The translations under genes were made by a program, and so were the position numbers. From Saccoglossus kowalevskii (taxonomy: Eukaryota; Hemichordata; Enteropneusta; Harrimaniidae): 22,591 nucleotides of DNA. The stretch spans positions 109,086-131,676 of the forward strand of contig NW_003146297.1 of assembly GCF_000003605.2 (NCBI RefSeq), written 5' to 3'. Positions 1-12,100 of this stretch are shown piece by piece. Each line of letters starts with the position of its first letter. Positions within the stretch are counted from its first letter, which is position 1. Below the pieces are notes generated by a model. That model ran no database searches, was not told the DNA's origin, and was given only the letters and a program-made list of their open reading frames with translations.

Positions 1-500
1 TAGTTTTCGATAAATATTTGTGCATATTAATCAACTAATTTGCATAATTAACCAATTTCCAACTTTTACACTGATATCTCAGGTACTAATCATCACATAT
101 CAATGAATGTTTGTACATGGATGCTGTAGGACAATAGACAGACCTGGATAATTGTGGGTTAAAATCTGTACATATTAATTACCTAATTTGCATAATTAAC
201 CAAATTTTAAGCTTTCACACTGATATCTAAAGTACTAATTATTCCATTTCAATGAAACTTAGTACAAAAATGCTCTAGGACAATGTACAAACCTAATTAG
301 TTTGGGGTAAAAATCTGTTCATATTAATTCCCTAATTAGCATAATAATTCATAATTTTTTGGTTCTAATCACATTTCAATTAAACTTGGTACATAGATTT
401 GTTGTTACATTGCGCAGACCTCATTAGTTTTACACAAATCTGTTCATATTAATTTTCTGATTTGCATAATTAGTTTTCAGCTAAGTAATTTCAAATTATA
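1..500 (-). repeat. degenerate ~145-bp tandem array, left
   Basis: The phrase catattaat after a ttgtg/tctgt lead-in recurs near 16, 164, 309 and 437 (spacings about 148, 145, 128). Each is followed by taatttgcataattaacca-type sequence, a gatatc element, and an aggacaat...cagacct segment. At least three units. The same repeat is in the opposite orientation at the right edge of the window. Confidence 0.8.
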
Positions 501-2140
501 TTTAATGTGTCTCCAATACTCTCAGCACATGGGAGTTCTTTCTAAGCTTTCTTTAATTTTTTTTATATTTTAGTTTAGTGAATTGTCTTTCAATATTGTA
601 TGTATTGCATATAGCCATTTGTATTGTATAGTATTGTGTTGTGTCTGTTCTAGGTATGCCTGTTTTGTTAGATTATCAACTGGGAGTTCCTTTATATGCA
701 ACCAGTAATTAATAGCTTGAACTTTTACACTAAGCAGTAGTGGATAATGCAGTTTCACTGCGCTTATTTTGGAGATGCACTGCTAATAGAGCAAATATGT
801 TTTTTATCAGTAATAATACTTTATTAGTTACAACAAATTGACGTCTTTAATATATTACCGTATATTACCGGGTATATTTTCAGGGCTTTAACTTAAATAC
901 TGTAGAATACTTTATTTTCGCTGAAGGGATGATTCCTTGAAAATAAAATCCAGCGAATATACTTTTTTCCTATATTTCTCATTAAACTCATCAAAAATCA
1001 GTGAAAATAAATTCCATACAAAATGCCCAAAAAGCCTTTTCATCGAAAATAAAGTATTCCACAGTATTCTGAAATAGTCAAATGTTCCCAAATTTCTGTA
1101 GACAAATTTAAATTATCAAAATATCTTTACCCTATCAAGTCAGTTTGGGTTTCCAAGGCACCTTCATGACTTCTTAAAATTTCAAAATCTGATATTTTGC
1201 TTTCAATTCCCTGGGTTAAATTGTTGCTTAGTCATAACATGTAAAAAAAGGTTTGTTCATCACTATGATGCTTGTAATGTTCTTCTATTTTCAGGAGTTT
1301 TAAGACAATTATGGCCACTACAGCTCTATAGGGGATCCAGTATGGAGTCTGGTGTTGACTAGCTCCTGCTGTGATTATCCGTACATTCTGCACAATATAG
1401 AAGAAGTGGAACAACTCTAGAACTGGAAAACTGAAAAGGATAAATCTGCTTGGAATTGTGTGGAACCAAAAAACTTAATGATAGCTTTATTTTTGCATTT
1501 GAGCCAGTGAATATATACTTGCCAAGAAACATTGACTTATCAGTATTACAACATTATTTTTTTTTTTCACTGAATTATTTTTTCTTGCCATTGAAAACAA
1601 GATACTCAATATAATTGAGTAATTATTTTTATATATAAGAAAGCTGTGGATTTTATCCATGTGTGTTGGTGTTCAGCACTGCTGAATGTGAACCTGAATT
1701 TGAACACTACAGAAATATTGAGTTAACAACTTCTGTAAGTATATTGTTCCTTGTTGTGCTATTATTAGAATTGATACTAATAATCTGGCTAACTTACAGG
1801 ATTTTAAAGATTAACATGATGTAATTTTATGTTTGTTCTGTGTTTTTTTTCGGTCCAGTTCGAAAAGCGTTTCAAGTTTTTCTTTCCCAAGTAATTATTT
1901 TACTAAATGCATGTGTTTACTTTGCTTGTAAAGCTAAAAATAGTGAGATTTGCTTCTGGCCTGAGACATTAAATACATGGTGCTATGTTGACCAGAAACA
2001 ATTATTTTTTATAGACACAATGATAATGAATATTAACATTGTTTTCATTGTGTAACCTGAAAAGTTATTTTACACTCATCTTTAAACTTGGGTACCTTAT
2101 CGATCCGTATAAAGGTTTTAAGTTTGTTTATCTCAACTGA
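501..2140. other. upstream region, no gene recognised
   Basis: AT-rich. Apart from MITE copy 1 (896-1069) I see no coding signal. A possible 58-nt non-coding exon with acceptor gttcag (1671-1676) and a consensus gtaagt donor (1735) lies at 1677-1734 and could belong to the IBTK 5' UTR, since an upstream exon is implied by the acceptor at 2381. That is tentative. Confidence 0.4.
896..1069. mobile_element. MITE family 2, copy 1
   Basis: Ends are inverted repeats: ATACTGTAGAATACTTTATT at the left and AATAAAGTATTCCACAGTAT at the right, about 24 bp with one mismatch, continuing into ttttcg/cgaaaa. The interior shares cagtgaaaataaattccata and aaaaagccttttca with copy 2. TA lies at each terminus. 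About 174 bp, non-coding. Confidence 0.8.
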
Positions 2141-2344
2141 ATACTGTAAAATACTTTATTTTTGCTTGGAATTAATTTTCGCTGAAGTAATGATTCAGTG
2201 AAAATAAAATCTCGCGAATATACTATATTTCTATATTTTACTTTCAATTCGGCAAAAATCAGTGAAAATAAATTCCATACAAAACACTCAAAAAGCCTTT
2301 TCAGCGAGAATTAATTCCAGCTAAAATAAAGTATTTCACAGTAT
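2141..2344. mobile_element. MITE family 2, copy 2, next to first coding exon
   Basis: Left end ATACTGTAAAATACTTTATT, right end AATAAAGTATTTCACAGTAT, with interior cagtgaaaataaattccata shared with copy 1. About 204 bp. The right end lies 37 bp before the acceptor AG preceding the IBTK start codon, so the branch-point region for that splice is at or inside the element edge. Confidence 0.8.
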
Positions 2345-2359
2345 TTCACATTTTTTGAC

Positions 2360-2388
2360 ATGTCTTGTGCTGTTTTTCCAGGACCATG
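2360..2388 (+). other. splice acceptor and start-codon context of IBTK
   Basis: A pyrimidine-rich stretch ends in ttttccag (AG at 2380-2381), and the ATG lies four bases beyond it at 2386 in the context gaccATGg. That gives A at -3 and G at +4, a strong initiation context. The acceptor implies at least one upstream non-coding exon, so the transcription start is further left and possibly outside the window. No in-frame ATG lies between the acceptor and 2386, and the protein aligns with human IBTK from its first residues, which supports this start. Confidence 0.75.
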
Positions 2389-2712
2389 GATACACATCTA
2401 TTAGACTGTGACTGTACATCGAAATGTCGATCCAAACAACACGCATCAGACTTACTGACCCTGGTCACTAGGGGCAACCTGTCTCAAATCCAGGCATATT
2501 TCAACCACTGTTACAACAGCTGTACCATCACCGATGAATTTGGTAGAAATGTACTGCACATGGCTGCATCATGTCGCAAATGGGAAGTAGTGGATTGGCT
2601 GTTGACGGAGAAGAAAATCAACCACCAAGTGAAAGATATTGAGTCTGGCTGGACTGCCTTACATCGAAGTATTTTCTATGGTCAAATAACCAGTGCACTG
2701 CATCTTATACAT
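2386..2712 (+). CDS. IBTK: IBTK exon 1 (first coding): N-terminus and ankyrin repeats
   Basis: Residues 1-109. The N-terminal DCTSKCRSKQHASDLLTLVT segment closely matches the conserved start of vertebrate IBTK. The first ankyrin repeat begins around FGRNVLHMAAS (52-62) and the second around SGWTALHRSIFYGQ (87-100). The exon ends ...LHLIH before a consensus gtaagt donor at 2713, phase 0. The second ankyrin repeat is completed by exon 2 (HGASLTSQDKE). Confidence 0.93.
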
Positions 2713-5700
2713 GTAAGTATATTAACATCAGTGTACAATGTAGAATAAGTTGAAAAAGCGACATACTATTTTAGCGAATTGTGGTAAAATGACGTAATAG
2801 CGAAATGTTGATTTAACGAATCTCTCTCTCTTGTCTTTGTTTATTTCCTGTTTTCGCAATACTTGTCTGTTGCCTGCCAAAACAAAACTATCAAGTGTAA
2901 TAAGGAAGCGCTCAAGATTATTACGTTTTCTGAGTTGTTTACAAACTGTGTGTGTAGAGTAAAATACGTTGTTTGGCCACCATTTTGAATTTATAATGAA
3001 GTCATTAGCGACATCCTAAATTAGCGAATTAGTTCTCTTGTTAAATTCGTTAAAAAGACATGCTCGCGAAAAAGACATGTTTTACAGTATTTCTTCAGAA
3101 TATATTCATCTTAAACTCTATAATTGACCTTAGATTCAAATCACTGCTGAGATGTCATTGTGAACAAGACAGCCTCAAAATTTGTGTTCCTTTTCTTCTA
3201 CCATCACATCTGCTGTTCCAAATACCATGGTTACGTAGGTCATAAGATCAGCTGACGTGATGAGGAGAGAGCACACTATTTGAAATGCGGAAACTAGATT
3301 TTGGAGGCTACATGTATTTCTGTCCATGGTTTTTTACCAAATGTTGAGATTTTATCATTTATCTGTATTTAAATTTAAAATATTATTAATGTCAATAATA
3401 ATTTACTAAATATGAAATTCCATATATAACTTTACTAGGGTCTTAGCTCAGTCCCTATTTCAATCCTGCTTCAAATTTATTATTACTGTGTAAGTAATTT
3501 ACATTTTGGTAATACCGGTAGTTTTCTCATGTGACTATTAAAATATTTTATTGCACATGCAACTGAAACCACATTATGTGTAAAAGTGATCTCCGTTTAA
3601 ATGCCAAAAAGGATTGACCCTGGATGAGTGTGCCATAGACTCAAAAGGAAAGCAAAATCTACTGGCCAAGATTCACTTACTAAGGGATGCAACTTTGGAG
3701 GATCCTTGGTTGATGCTAAGATAGTTCATTAAATTGTCATTTTGATCGGAAGATGGTCACACAGTCCTGTCACATGAAATATAGTTTCTGTGAAAAAGTG
3801 TCATCTTTTGCATTTGCAAATTACTCACACACAAAGAAATTCTTGAGAAACAACAATGACATTTAATGCCTTGAACTGGTGCCTTGAACAAAAATAATTT
3901 TAACATTTTTGAAAGATTTTATTTTTGTGTTTCAAAATTGTCAAACATTACTATGTAACCCAATATTGAGTGATAAGAATCACTCAAAATCAAAAGTCAC
4001 TGTAGTGCGAACAGTTATGAATTGGCAGTAATGTTTGTTGAAGTCTCCAGTTCTCATAGACTTATGGATTTTGACATTACAGCATGGTGCTAGTCTGACA
4101 AGCCAAGACAAAGAAGCACTGACACCACTAGATATTATTAGGCTAGACAGGCCAGCATATGTGGAGTTTCAACCCACTGGTCCAACTGATGTGTACACCT
4201 GGGGGACAAATGCTAATTTTACTTTGGGGCATAGTAACCAGCAAAGTCGCAAACATCCTGATCTGGTAGAAGAATTTGCAAAGAAAAGTATAAGTATCAA
4301 ACAGGTATGTGCATTCGTTCAAAGTTTGATCTCTGGTAGATAGGCAGATTTGCATAAAGGATTAGCAAGGATTAATAATATGAGATTATCATGACAATAC
4401 CGCAAAGTATACATAAAGGCGGTATATAGTGATGATTTCGATGCAACCATACTGCCTGAGTTCATACTTCCCGGTATAATATTTATTCAACACTAAAACA
4501 AACTGCAGTGAGTTGTTCTATGGTCGTATAAAATTAAAATAAAATAAACTAAAATACAGTAAATTTAACAAACTAAACAGAATGCTAAATAAAGCTAAAT
4601 AACATTACAAACACAGAAAGAATCACAATATACTAGTACTTGTACAATACAATACAATAACTATATTGCTAAGAAGTGAAAAATCATGCTTGTGATAACC
4701 TTTTTGTTACGATATAACCATTTTTCCCTGCTTTTAGACATAATTTATTGAGAGAATATATGTCAAAATAATGACAAATGAATGTTTGCATGAGTGATGG
4801 CATGTAATCTGAACAAATGATAGTGTCATTGTTGGTGATGTAGTTCATTTTAATGAGTGCTACAGAGCACAGTTACCAGAAGAACGGTTAGGAAACTCTC
4901 TCACTTCTTTTGTTAGGGTGTGTGTCTCATTTAACATTTAAAACAAAGGGAATTAGCATATTGCTGACGTTGCAATGATCGCAATTTTCATAAAATTTCA
5001 TATTTTTTCAAAGACGATTCCTTCGATTGGGGTTTTTTTTTTTTGGTAACAAAATTTCCCGCTTTATACAGCATGGTCAGGATTTAGCAGGAAAAAAAGA
5101 ACACTGAAATAAAAAAAAAATATATTCAGATTAAAACTGGACTATGAAACCATACAACTTCCTGTGTCATTTACAGCGGTCATGAAAAAAAAAAAAATAG
5201 CCGACATTGCTATCTTGGAGTAAAATGTCTAACACTTTGATAAAATGAAACTAACATTGTTTAAACTATCATAGTTTCCTCATAAAAGACTCATAGATTA
5301 TAATTCAATGTACAAAATAAACAGAGATGCATTTTTGGGATACAAATCTTCGTCACCATGTTGGACATCAGCAGACACAGACTTACGATCGCCCTACGTA
5401 ACCTAGTATTTAACCCACAGAAATGATAACAATGTATTAAAATATTAATTTAACAATGCGTTGTACTAAAATAGAATTTAATCCTGATTTTTCAGCAATT
5501 TTTTCCGAATTGTTACGACAAAGGCAGCCAAAATTTCTTTATCTGAACAAAAATGTTGCACAGGCTTGATCTTATACTAGTAAACTATTTTGGGCTATCA
5601 CAAAATTATCACAAGAAGTATGCACTAGATATTGACTAATATGATTGCCAGACTACCTTGTTCCTTCTTGGTAGTATTCTCAAGATAACATGATATTATA

Positions 5701-8700
5701 TTCTCATTCAGGTCGTGGTATGTAAGTACCACTCTGTGTTCCTATCTCATAATGGTCAAGTCTATACATGTGGACATGGTCAGGGTGGCCGACTAGGACA
5801 CGGCAATGAGCAAACATACCTAACTCCTAGAAGTCTTGACACCATGGCTGATATCAAGTGTACACAAATTGCTGCTGCCAGAGACCACACTGTTATGCTG
5901 GCTGAAGGGTTAGTAAACACCAAGTATTTTTGTTTGTCTTTTCTTGCAATATCCTTTTTAGCTCCGCTGTCGACTTTGTCGAGCGGAGCTTATCATATGA
6001 GTGATTGTCCGTCGTCGTCGTCCGTCGTCCGTGTCAATGTTTTACTTTTTCGACTTCTTCTTGAAAACTACAAGCCTGAATGCTTTGATACTTGGTGTAT
6101 ATGTACCTTGGGTAGACCTCTCTTAGGTTTGTTCATTTCATGTTGATATCTTCAATTCTCTAATTTTGGTGAATATTTTTGTCATTTTTGGTAAAAAGTG
6201 ATATTTTTGACTTCTTGTTAAAAACCGCAAGTGCAATTGCTTTGATACTACATATATAGGTACTACATGTGGACCTCTCTCAGATTTGTTCATTTTGTAA
6301 TGATATCTTCAATTCTCTAATTTTGGTGAATATTTTTGTAATTTTTGGTAAAAAGTGATATTTTCGACTTCTTGTTAAAAACCAATAGTTCAATTGCTTT
6401 GATATTACATATATAGATACTACATGTAGACCTTTCTCAGATTTGTTCATTTTGTGATGATATCTTCAATTCTCTAATTTTGGTGAATATTTTTGTCATT
6501 TTTGGTAAAAAGTGATATTTTCGACTTCTTTTTAAAAACTGTAAGTCCGATTGCTTTGATACTATACATATTGTACATTTTCTAATGATGTCTTCAGTTC
6601 TTTAATTGAAATGTGCATTGCTAACAGCGGAGCTATCTCAGCCAATAGGCTGCTTGTTATGTCTTTTTTTTCGATGTCATTTTTCAGGGGTGTGGTCTAC
6701 ACATGTGGTTTGAATTCCTGCCACCAGCTGGGACAGCCACAACTGGGATCAAAGTACACTACACCAAAACCGATACTGACCAAGTTATTGAAAGGCAAAG
6801 TTATTACCGGCATAGAGGCATGTAGGTTTCATACTGTGTTATATTGTTCTGATACTGTCTTCACATTTGGACTCAATGCAGGACAATTAGGTGAGTTTTA
6901 TCTATTAATTTAAAAATTTTACAAATGTGTTCGACTTCAGAATGTGTTCACTTTGTTTTAATTCTTTACATAATCATGGAGAAAGGGTGACAGAGAAAGC
7001 ATTTGCATCAAGCAAAAACATCAAGCAACAAACAATGAAAATGCATTTGAAGCCCTATTTTATTAGCTAAACATAATGGCAGACATACAGTAACTTATAC
7101 AGTTATATTATGGCTTGAATTTTTGCTATCACTTTTAACAATACAAGGTGCATTTTGCATTAATTGTTGAATTCCAAATATGTTGATGATGGAACTTTTC
7201 ACCGGTATGCAGACATTGTTGGTGCCACACTGCATCTACAAGATTTTGAAATTCAAGCTGAACGTAAAGTGGGATAAACATGCAATGTAGAAACACCTGC
7301 ACTCGAAAATGGCATCTCCTTTTAAGATATTTCTGCATTGCCTGCCCAGTTCTAAAATATTCTAATGAATTCTGTGTATTGAATTCTACCAAGCCTGTAG
7401 TAGGTGCATGTATACATACTATGATAAATCAGGCTACTTTATCTGAGTATTGATTCAGTTTGTCTCATTAAAGTGGCATTTAGCTTTCGTAATGTTGTTA
7501 GAACTCACGATATATAGGCTTGTGATATATATAGGGCTTGTGAAAATGTGCGGATAGCGAGAAATTATTTTTTTCCGGTGGCCCACCCGTAAACAAAGAC
7601 CCGAATGTCAGCTACTCATCTTTGTTATTGAAATCACTTGACCTAGGGAGTCTTGAGCTAATGTGAAAGCGAGGCTCACAGCAGACTGCGCCATGTTCAT
7701 CATGCCCGGTAAACGTAGTTGACCTACAGTTAGTGATTCAGCGAAAAAAAACGGCAATGGAAACTTGTTTATTCTGGAAGTATCCGACTTGAAAATCAGT
7801 ATGTGCCTTTAAATCCTTTATAAATCAAGATAAAACTGCTGGGTTTTCATTACAAAGTTAGTATGGGAAAGCCAAGTCTGCAGCAATTCATTCCTGGGAA
7901 ATGGCTTTGGAAAAATGTCATTGAATTATCACACCAGAATTGCTTTAAAAGTTTTATAATCCACATCTTTTAATTTTATTGCAGGTTTCCCTAAAGGAGA
8001 GCAATATATCCAATATCCTAAGAAAGTTTCCTCCCTTGATCACAAGGAGACTGTGATATCACATGTAGCTGCTAGTGCCGCTGTCACTGTGTGTTCTACT
8101 GTCAAAGGAGACATCTATATACTACATGGGTATCAATGCAGGAAGATAGCCACTAAGTAAGTATGCACTGTCATTTCTCTCCACTTCATATTTGAGGTAC
8201 CGGTATGAAAGAAGTGTGAAAAAGACTGGGGGAGGATATAAAGTGTGGAGCACACTTTTAGAAAAGGACAGAGGGTGGGTGAGAAAGTAATAGAGTACTG
8301 ATGCATTAACCATGAAGCATGGACACGCTAATACAATAGAGTGCGAACATTGAAATAAATATTGCCATGATTGACCTCCATGACTTGGGAAAATAGTCGG
8401 TCAAAAACATAGACTACAAATTATTGACAGACTTGCAAGTTGACTTGCAAAATAACTGGTTGAAAACATTGACAATGAGCCGATGACGAAATTGAAATAA
8501 ATAAAAGCAGGCTCAGACTAACTTGAAAAATAGCCAGGCAGAAACACAAACTTTTCTCGATTTCATATCTTGACATGTGACATTTGAATCTAGAAAAATA
8601 TTGTTCGAACTTGGTTAAAAAATGTAACTAACTTTTCTAGTGTACATATACTTTTGTGGCTAGACGTGAAAACAAATTAAAGTTCTTTGAAACATCCCTC

Positions 8701-9105
8701 TGATGTCTATTTATTGTGTTTGTTTTGCAGGCAAATCAATGTTATAAAGTTGGTTGCACATGGTGGAAACTTAGATAATGATGTAGATAAAGATTTATTA
8801 CAAAGGGAGAAAGGAGATGAACTTACTGTGTTAGTATTAACTGCTTCTGGAAAGGTAAGGTATATGTTTTCTTCATTCCTCCAAATTTTAAACCCCCCTT
8901 CACTTCTTTTTCTGTGTTATAACAAATTTTACCTATTTTTTATTATTTTAGTAATCTCATATTATTTCGTATTTTAGTGATTTTGTATAATTTAGTGATT
9001 GTATTTTATCTACCATATTGTTTTCTGTGTTTTTTTTTTGAACCTTGTGACCAATTCCTTTCCCTCCGGGGATTGTGTAAGAGTCAATAAGTAAATAAAA
9101 TAAAA

Positions 9106-9136
<31 letters not shown>

Positions 9137-12100
9137 ATAGATAGATAGATAAAAGCAAATTGATTTGGCTGTTGCATGTACAACTGTAACAAAATACATT
9201 ACTGTGTTCTATTTGTATCTATTTGTTTGTACTTTCAGTTTGTTCTATTTTAGCATAATCTAAATGTGTGGATTCTTTTTGCGACAGAATAAATAGCTCT
9301 GAAAATAAACTCACAAATAGCGGACAGCATGGAAATTCAGATTCATATAAAATAAGACAGATCTGCTCAGTCGTGAATCATATTATGGATATATGTATGT
9401 GACATGTTCCCAGAAAAGTGTTATGACTTATCACTTAGTGGTGTCTATCAAAATAAAAAAACACTGCCCAATAAACACTTTCTGCAAACTCATTGTAGCT
9501 TGTTTACCATACATACTTTTAGGTTTTTTGCTGGAAACGTTCTGATAAAAGTGTTTTGAAAAGATGCTGTTGGAACTACAGTCGTCAGATCTTCATGTCA
9601 GACATGGCCATCAGTAAACAACACATGGCATTTATAACACCACATGGTGAGGCATTCATGGCATGCTTCAGTAAGAAGAAAACCAAGACATCACCTGCTT
9701 CAAGTTTACTTGCAAGGAGTCCATCGGTAGAAGCATTCACTTTGTCAGCTGAGGTAGAGTTATTGGAGAAGGAGGAGATAGAGGAAATCTCTCTGCAGAG
9801 GTTGGCACTTGTTAACAGAGCTGTCAGAATCACATCTGATCCTTCCGGGCAGAATTTTGCTGTTTTACAGTCGGATCCCAAAACCAGGTAAAAAGATGTA
9901 TAAAGCTTTTAAAATTTGTTTTTATTTGAATGTACCACGCAAGAGTATGATTCAATTAATTAATTCATAAGGATTGTTAGAAGATTTAATTTAGTCTACA
10001 TTAGATCTCAGAAACTTTGCTGCAACTGTTACAAGACCATTTCTTGTATGATAAATGAGCACTTGTCTTGCATGTGCAACATGACCATTTTTTGTTTGGT
10101 GCCAACTGTGGAAATGCTGTTCCATCTTTTGTTATAGATAATTTTCAGGTTTTTATTAACATTTTATGGAAAAACCTGTTGTTAGTATTGTCTTATGCAG
10201 CATTTCACTTGGACAAATGTCACATTTAGTCAAATTTATTAAGATTTAAGCACTCATTATTGCTTCATTTGTTTTCATTTGACAGTTTGGTTGATGTGCC
10301 TAGTGTTAGTGACTCTGGTATTGGTAAACAACTGAAAACATTTCTTGAAGAAACCAACAGTCTTGATAATATTCATGATGTTATCCTTAAAGTGAGTAAC
10401 TTTATTTTGTCTGTTTTAGTGATTTTAGTGCATATAGTATTTGCAATATTTAAGTGTCAAAATGTGTCTACAATTACTGGTTTTAGTAGTCACCACTATG
10501 TCAACTTTTCTTGGTTCACTGATAATCTATTTTTGTGAGAAAAATGGTAAAATAATATGCATAAAATGTCATTTTAACAATGGTTTCCATAGACCACAAT
10601 TTTCTCATTAAAAACCCACTAAAATTATTGTAATTTTTTGTAATACTTATAAACATCCAGATGTACCTTATAAGTCATTTTGGTAAAATGCCCTAAAACA
10701 GACAAAACATGCCTTTTCACTGTATTTTATGGATAAATTTTCTCTAAACTAACCCCAAATTTTTAATTAAATTTGTTCGTCCTTGTAAGATGATATATCC
10801 AATATGTAAAAGTGACAATTGTTTTTTTGAATTTGTCTGCAACATTTTATACCTTTATTTGTATTTTTCGATGACTTAGTTATTAAATATGGATCAAATG
10901 GACTTAACTTCACATTGGCTACATCTACAGATCATGTGGGTTTAATTTGTGAAAGGAGACGCAAGAAGTTGACCTTCAAAAGGTTAAATATACCTGATTC
11001 AAAATGTGCTCACATTTATTAGCTCCGCTGTCGACTTTGTGGAGCGGAGCTTATCATATGAGTGATTTAAAGATATTATCATGAAATGAACAAATCTGAG
11101 AGAGTTCAACCTGTAGTGCATATATATATAATATCAAAGAACTCATCCTTGCGGTTTTCAACAAGAAGTCAAAAATATCACTTTTTACCAAAAATGACAA
11201 AAATATTCACCAAAATTAGAGAATTAAAGATATCATCATGAAATGAACAAATCTTAGTGAGGTCTACCCAAGGCTTGTAGTTTTCAAGAAGAAGTTGAAA
11301 AAGTAAAAAGTTGACGCGGACGACGTCGGACATTCTCTGATTTAGATGATGATGAGTGACACAGTTAACACAACATTAATGTACTGCATGCATTTCTGCT
11401 TTCCAGGTACAGGGTCATGAAATTCCTGCTCACAAATACATTCTAGCTTCTCGCTGCGAGTACTTCCGAAAGATTCTGTCTTCACAGAAATCTGAAGGTA
11501 AAAAGTATAAGGTTGATTCATCTTCTGGTCGTTCTGTGCAAGTGATTGAGGTGGAGAAGACTAACTATGAGATGTTTCAGATGCTAGTGCAGTATATATA
11601 CACTGAACATTGTGAAATGCTTAATCCAGGATATAAGATCAAATCTAGCAAGAAATCTGGATGGGAAACCGTAGATTCAGGAATTGATTTTGATCTGGAT
11701 GCTGATTTTGAAGAGTTAGACATATGCGATATTGATGGCAGGGAATCTGCTTTTGAGATTCACAAGGGACAGAAGAAGAAAACACGGAAGGAGAATAAGA
11801 AGTCTGGAAAGAGGAGGAATAAGTCTTTGAATGAAGAAGATGAGAATGATAAAAAGGTTATCAGTGGCCCAGTTAAGAACTTGCAAAGTTTAGCTAAGAA
11901 GTTTGGAGTTCCAGGACTTGCTAATAGGTAAGGCTTGGACTGCTATGATAAATTTAAATTGTTTTAGTGAAAATCCATAAAAACCGCAAAACTATTTGTT
12001 TGGAACAATGTTGTTTTCATTGTATCACAAAAATAAAAGCAAAAGATGCATGTAAATGTTGATTCCAACTCCTGAGGGTGCCTGAGTAAAACCTGGTGGA

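Noticed and set aside
1840-2055. 71-codon plus-strand ORF upstream of the gene
   Set aside because: Low-complexity, AT-driven composition, no domain, and not joined to IBTK by any splice phase.
5715-6146. Continuous 143-codon ORF across the exon 3 donor
   Set aside because: Family similarity stops at 5908, and the rest reads into an inverted-repeat element; a GT donor and the exon 4 join fit better.
8957-9199. Minus-strand ORFs with YLFIYLFIYLF
   Set aside because: Produced by the AAAT microsatellite.
9585-9881. Minus-strand 98-codon ORF
   Set aside because: Exact antisense shadow of IBTK exon 7.
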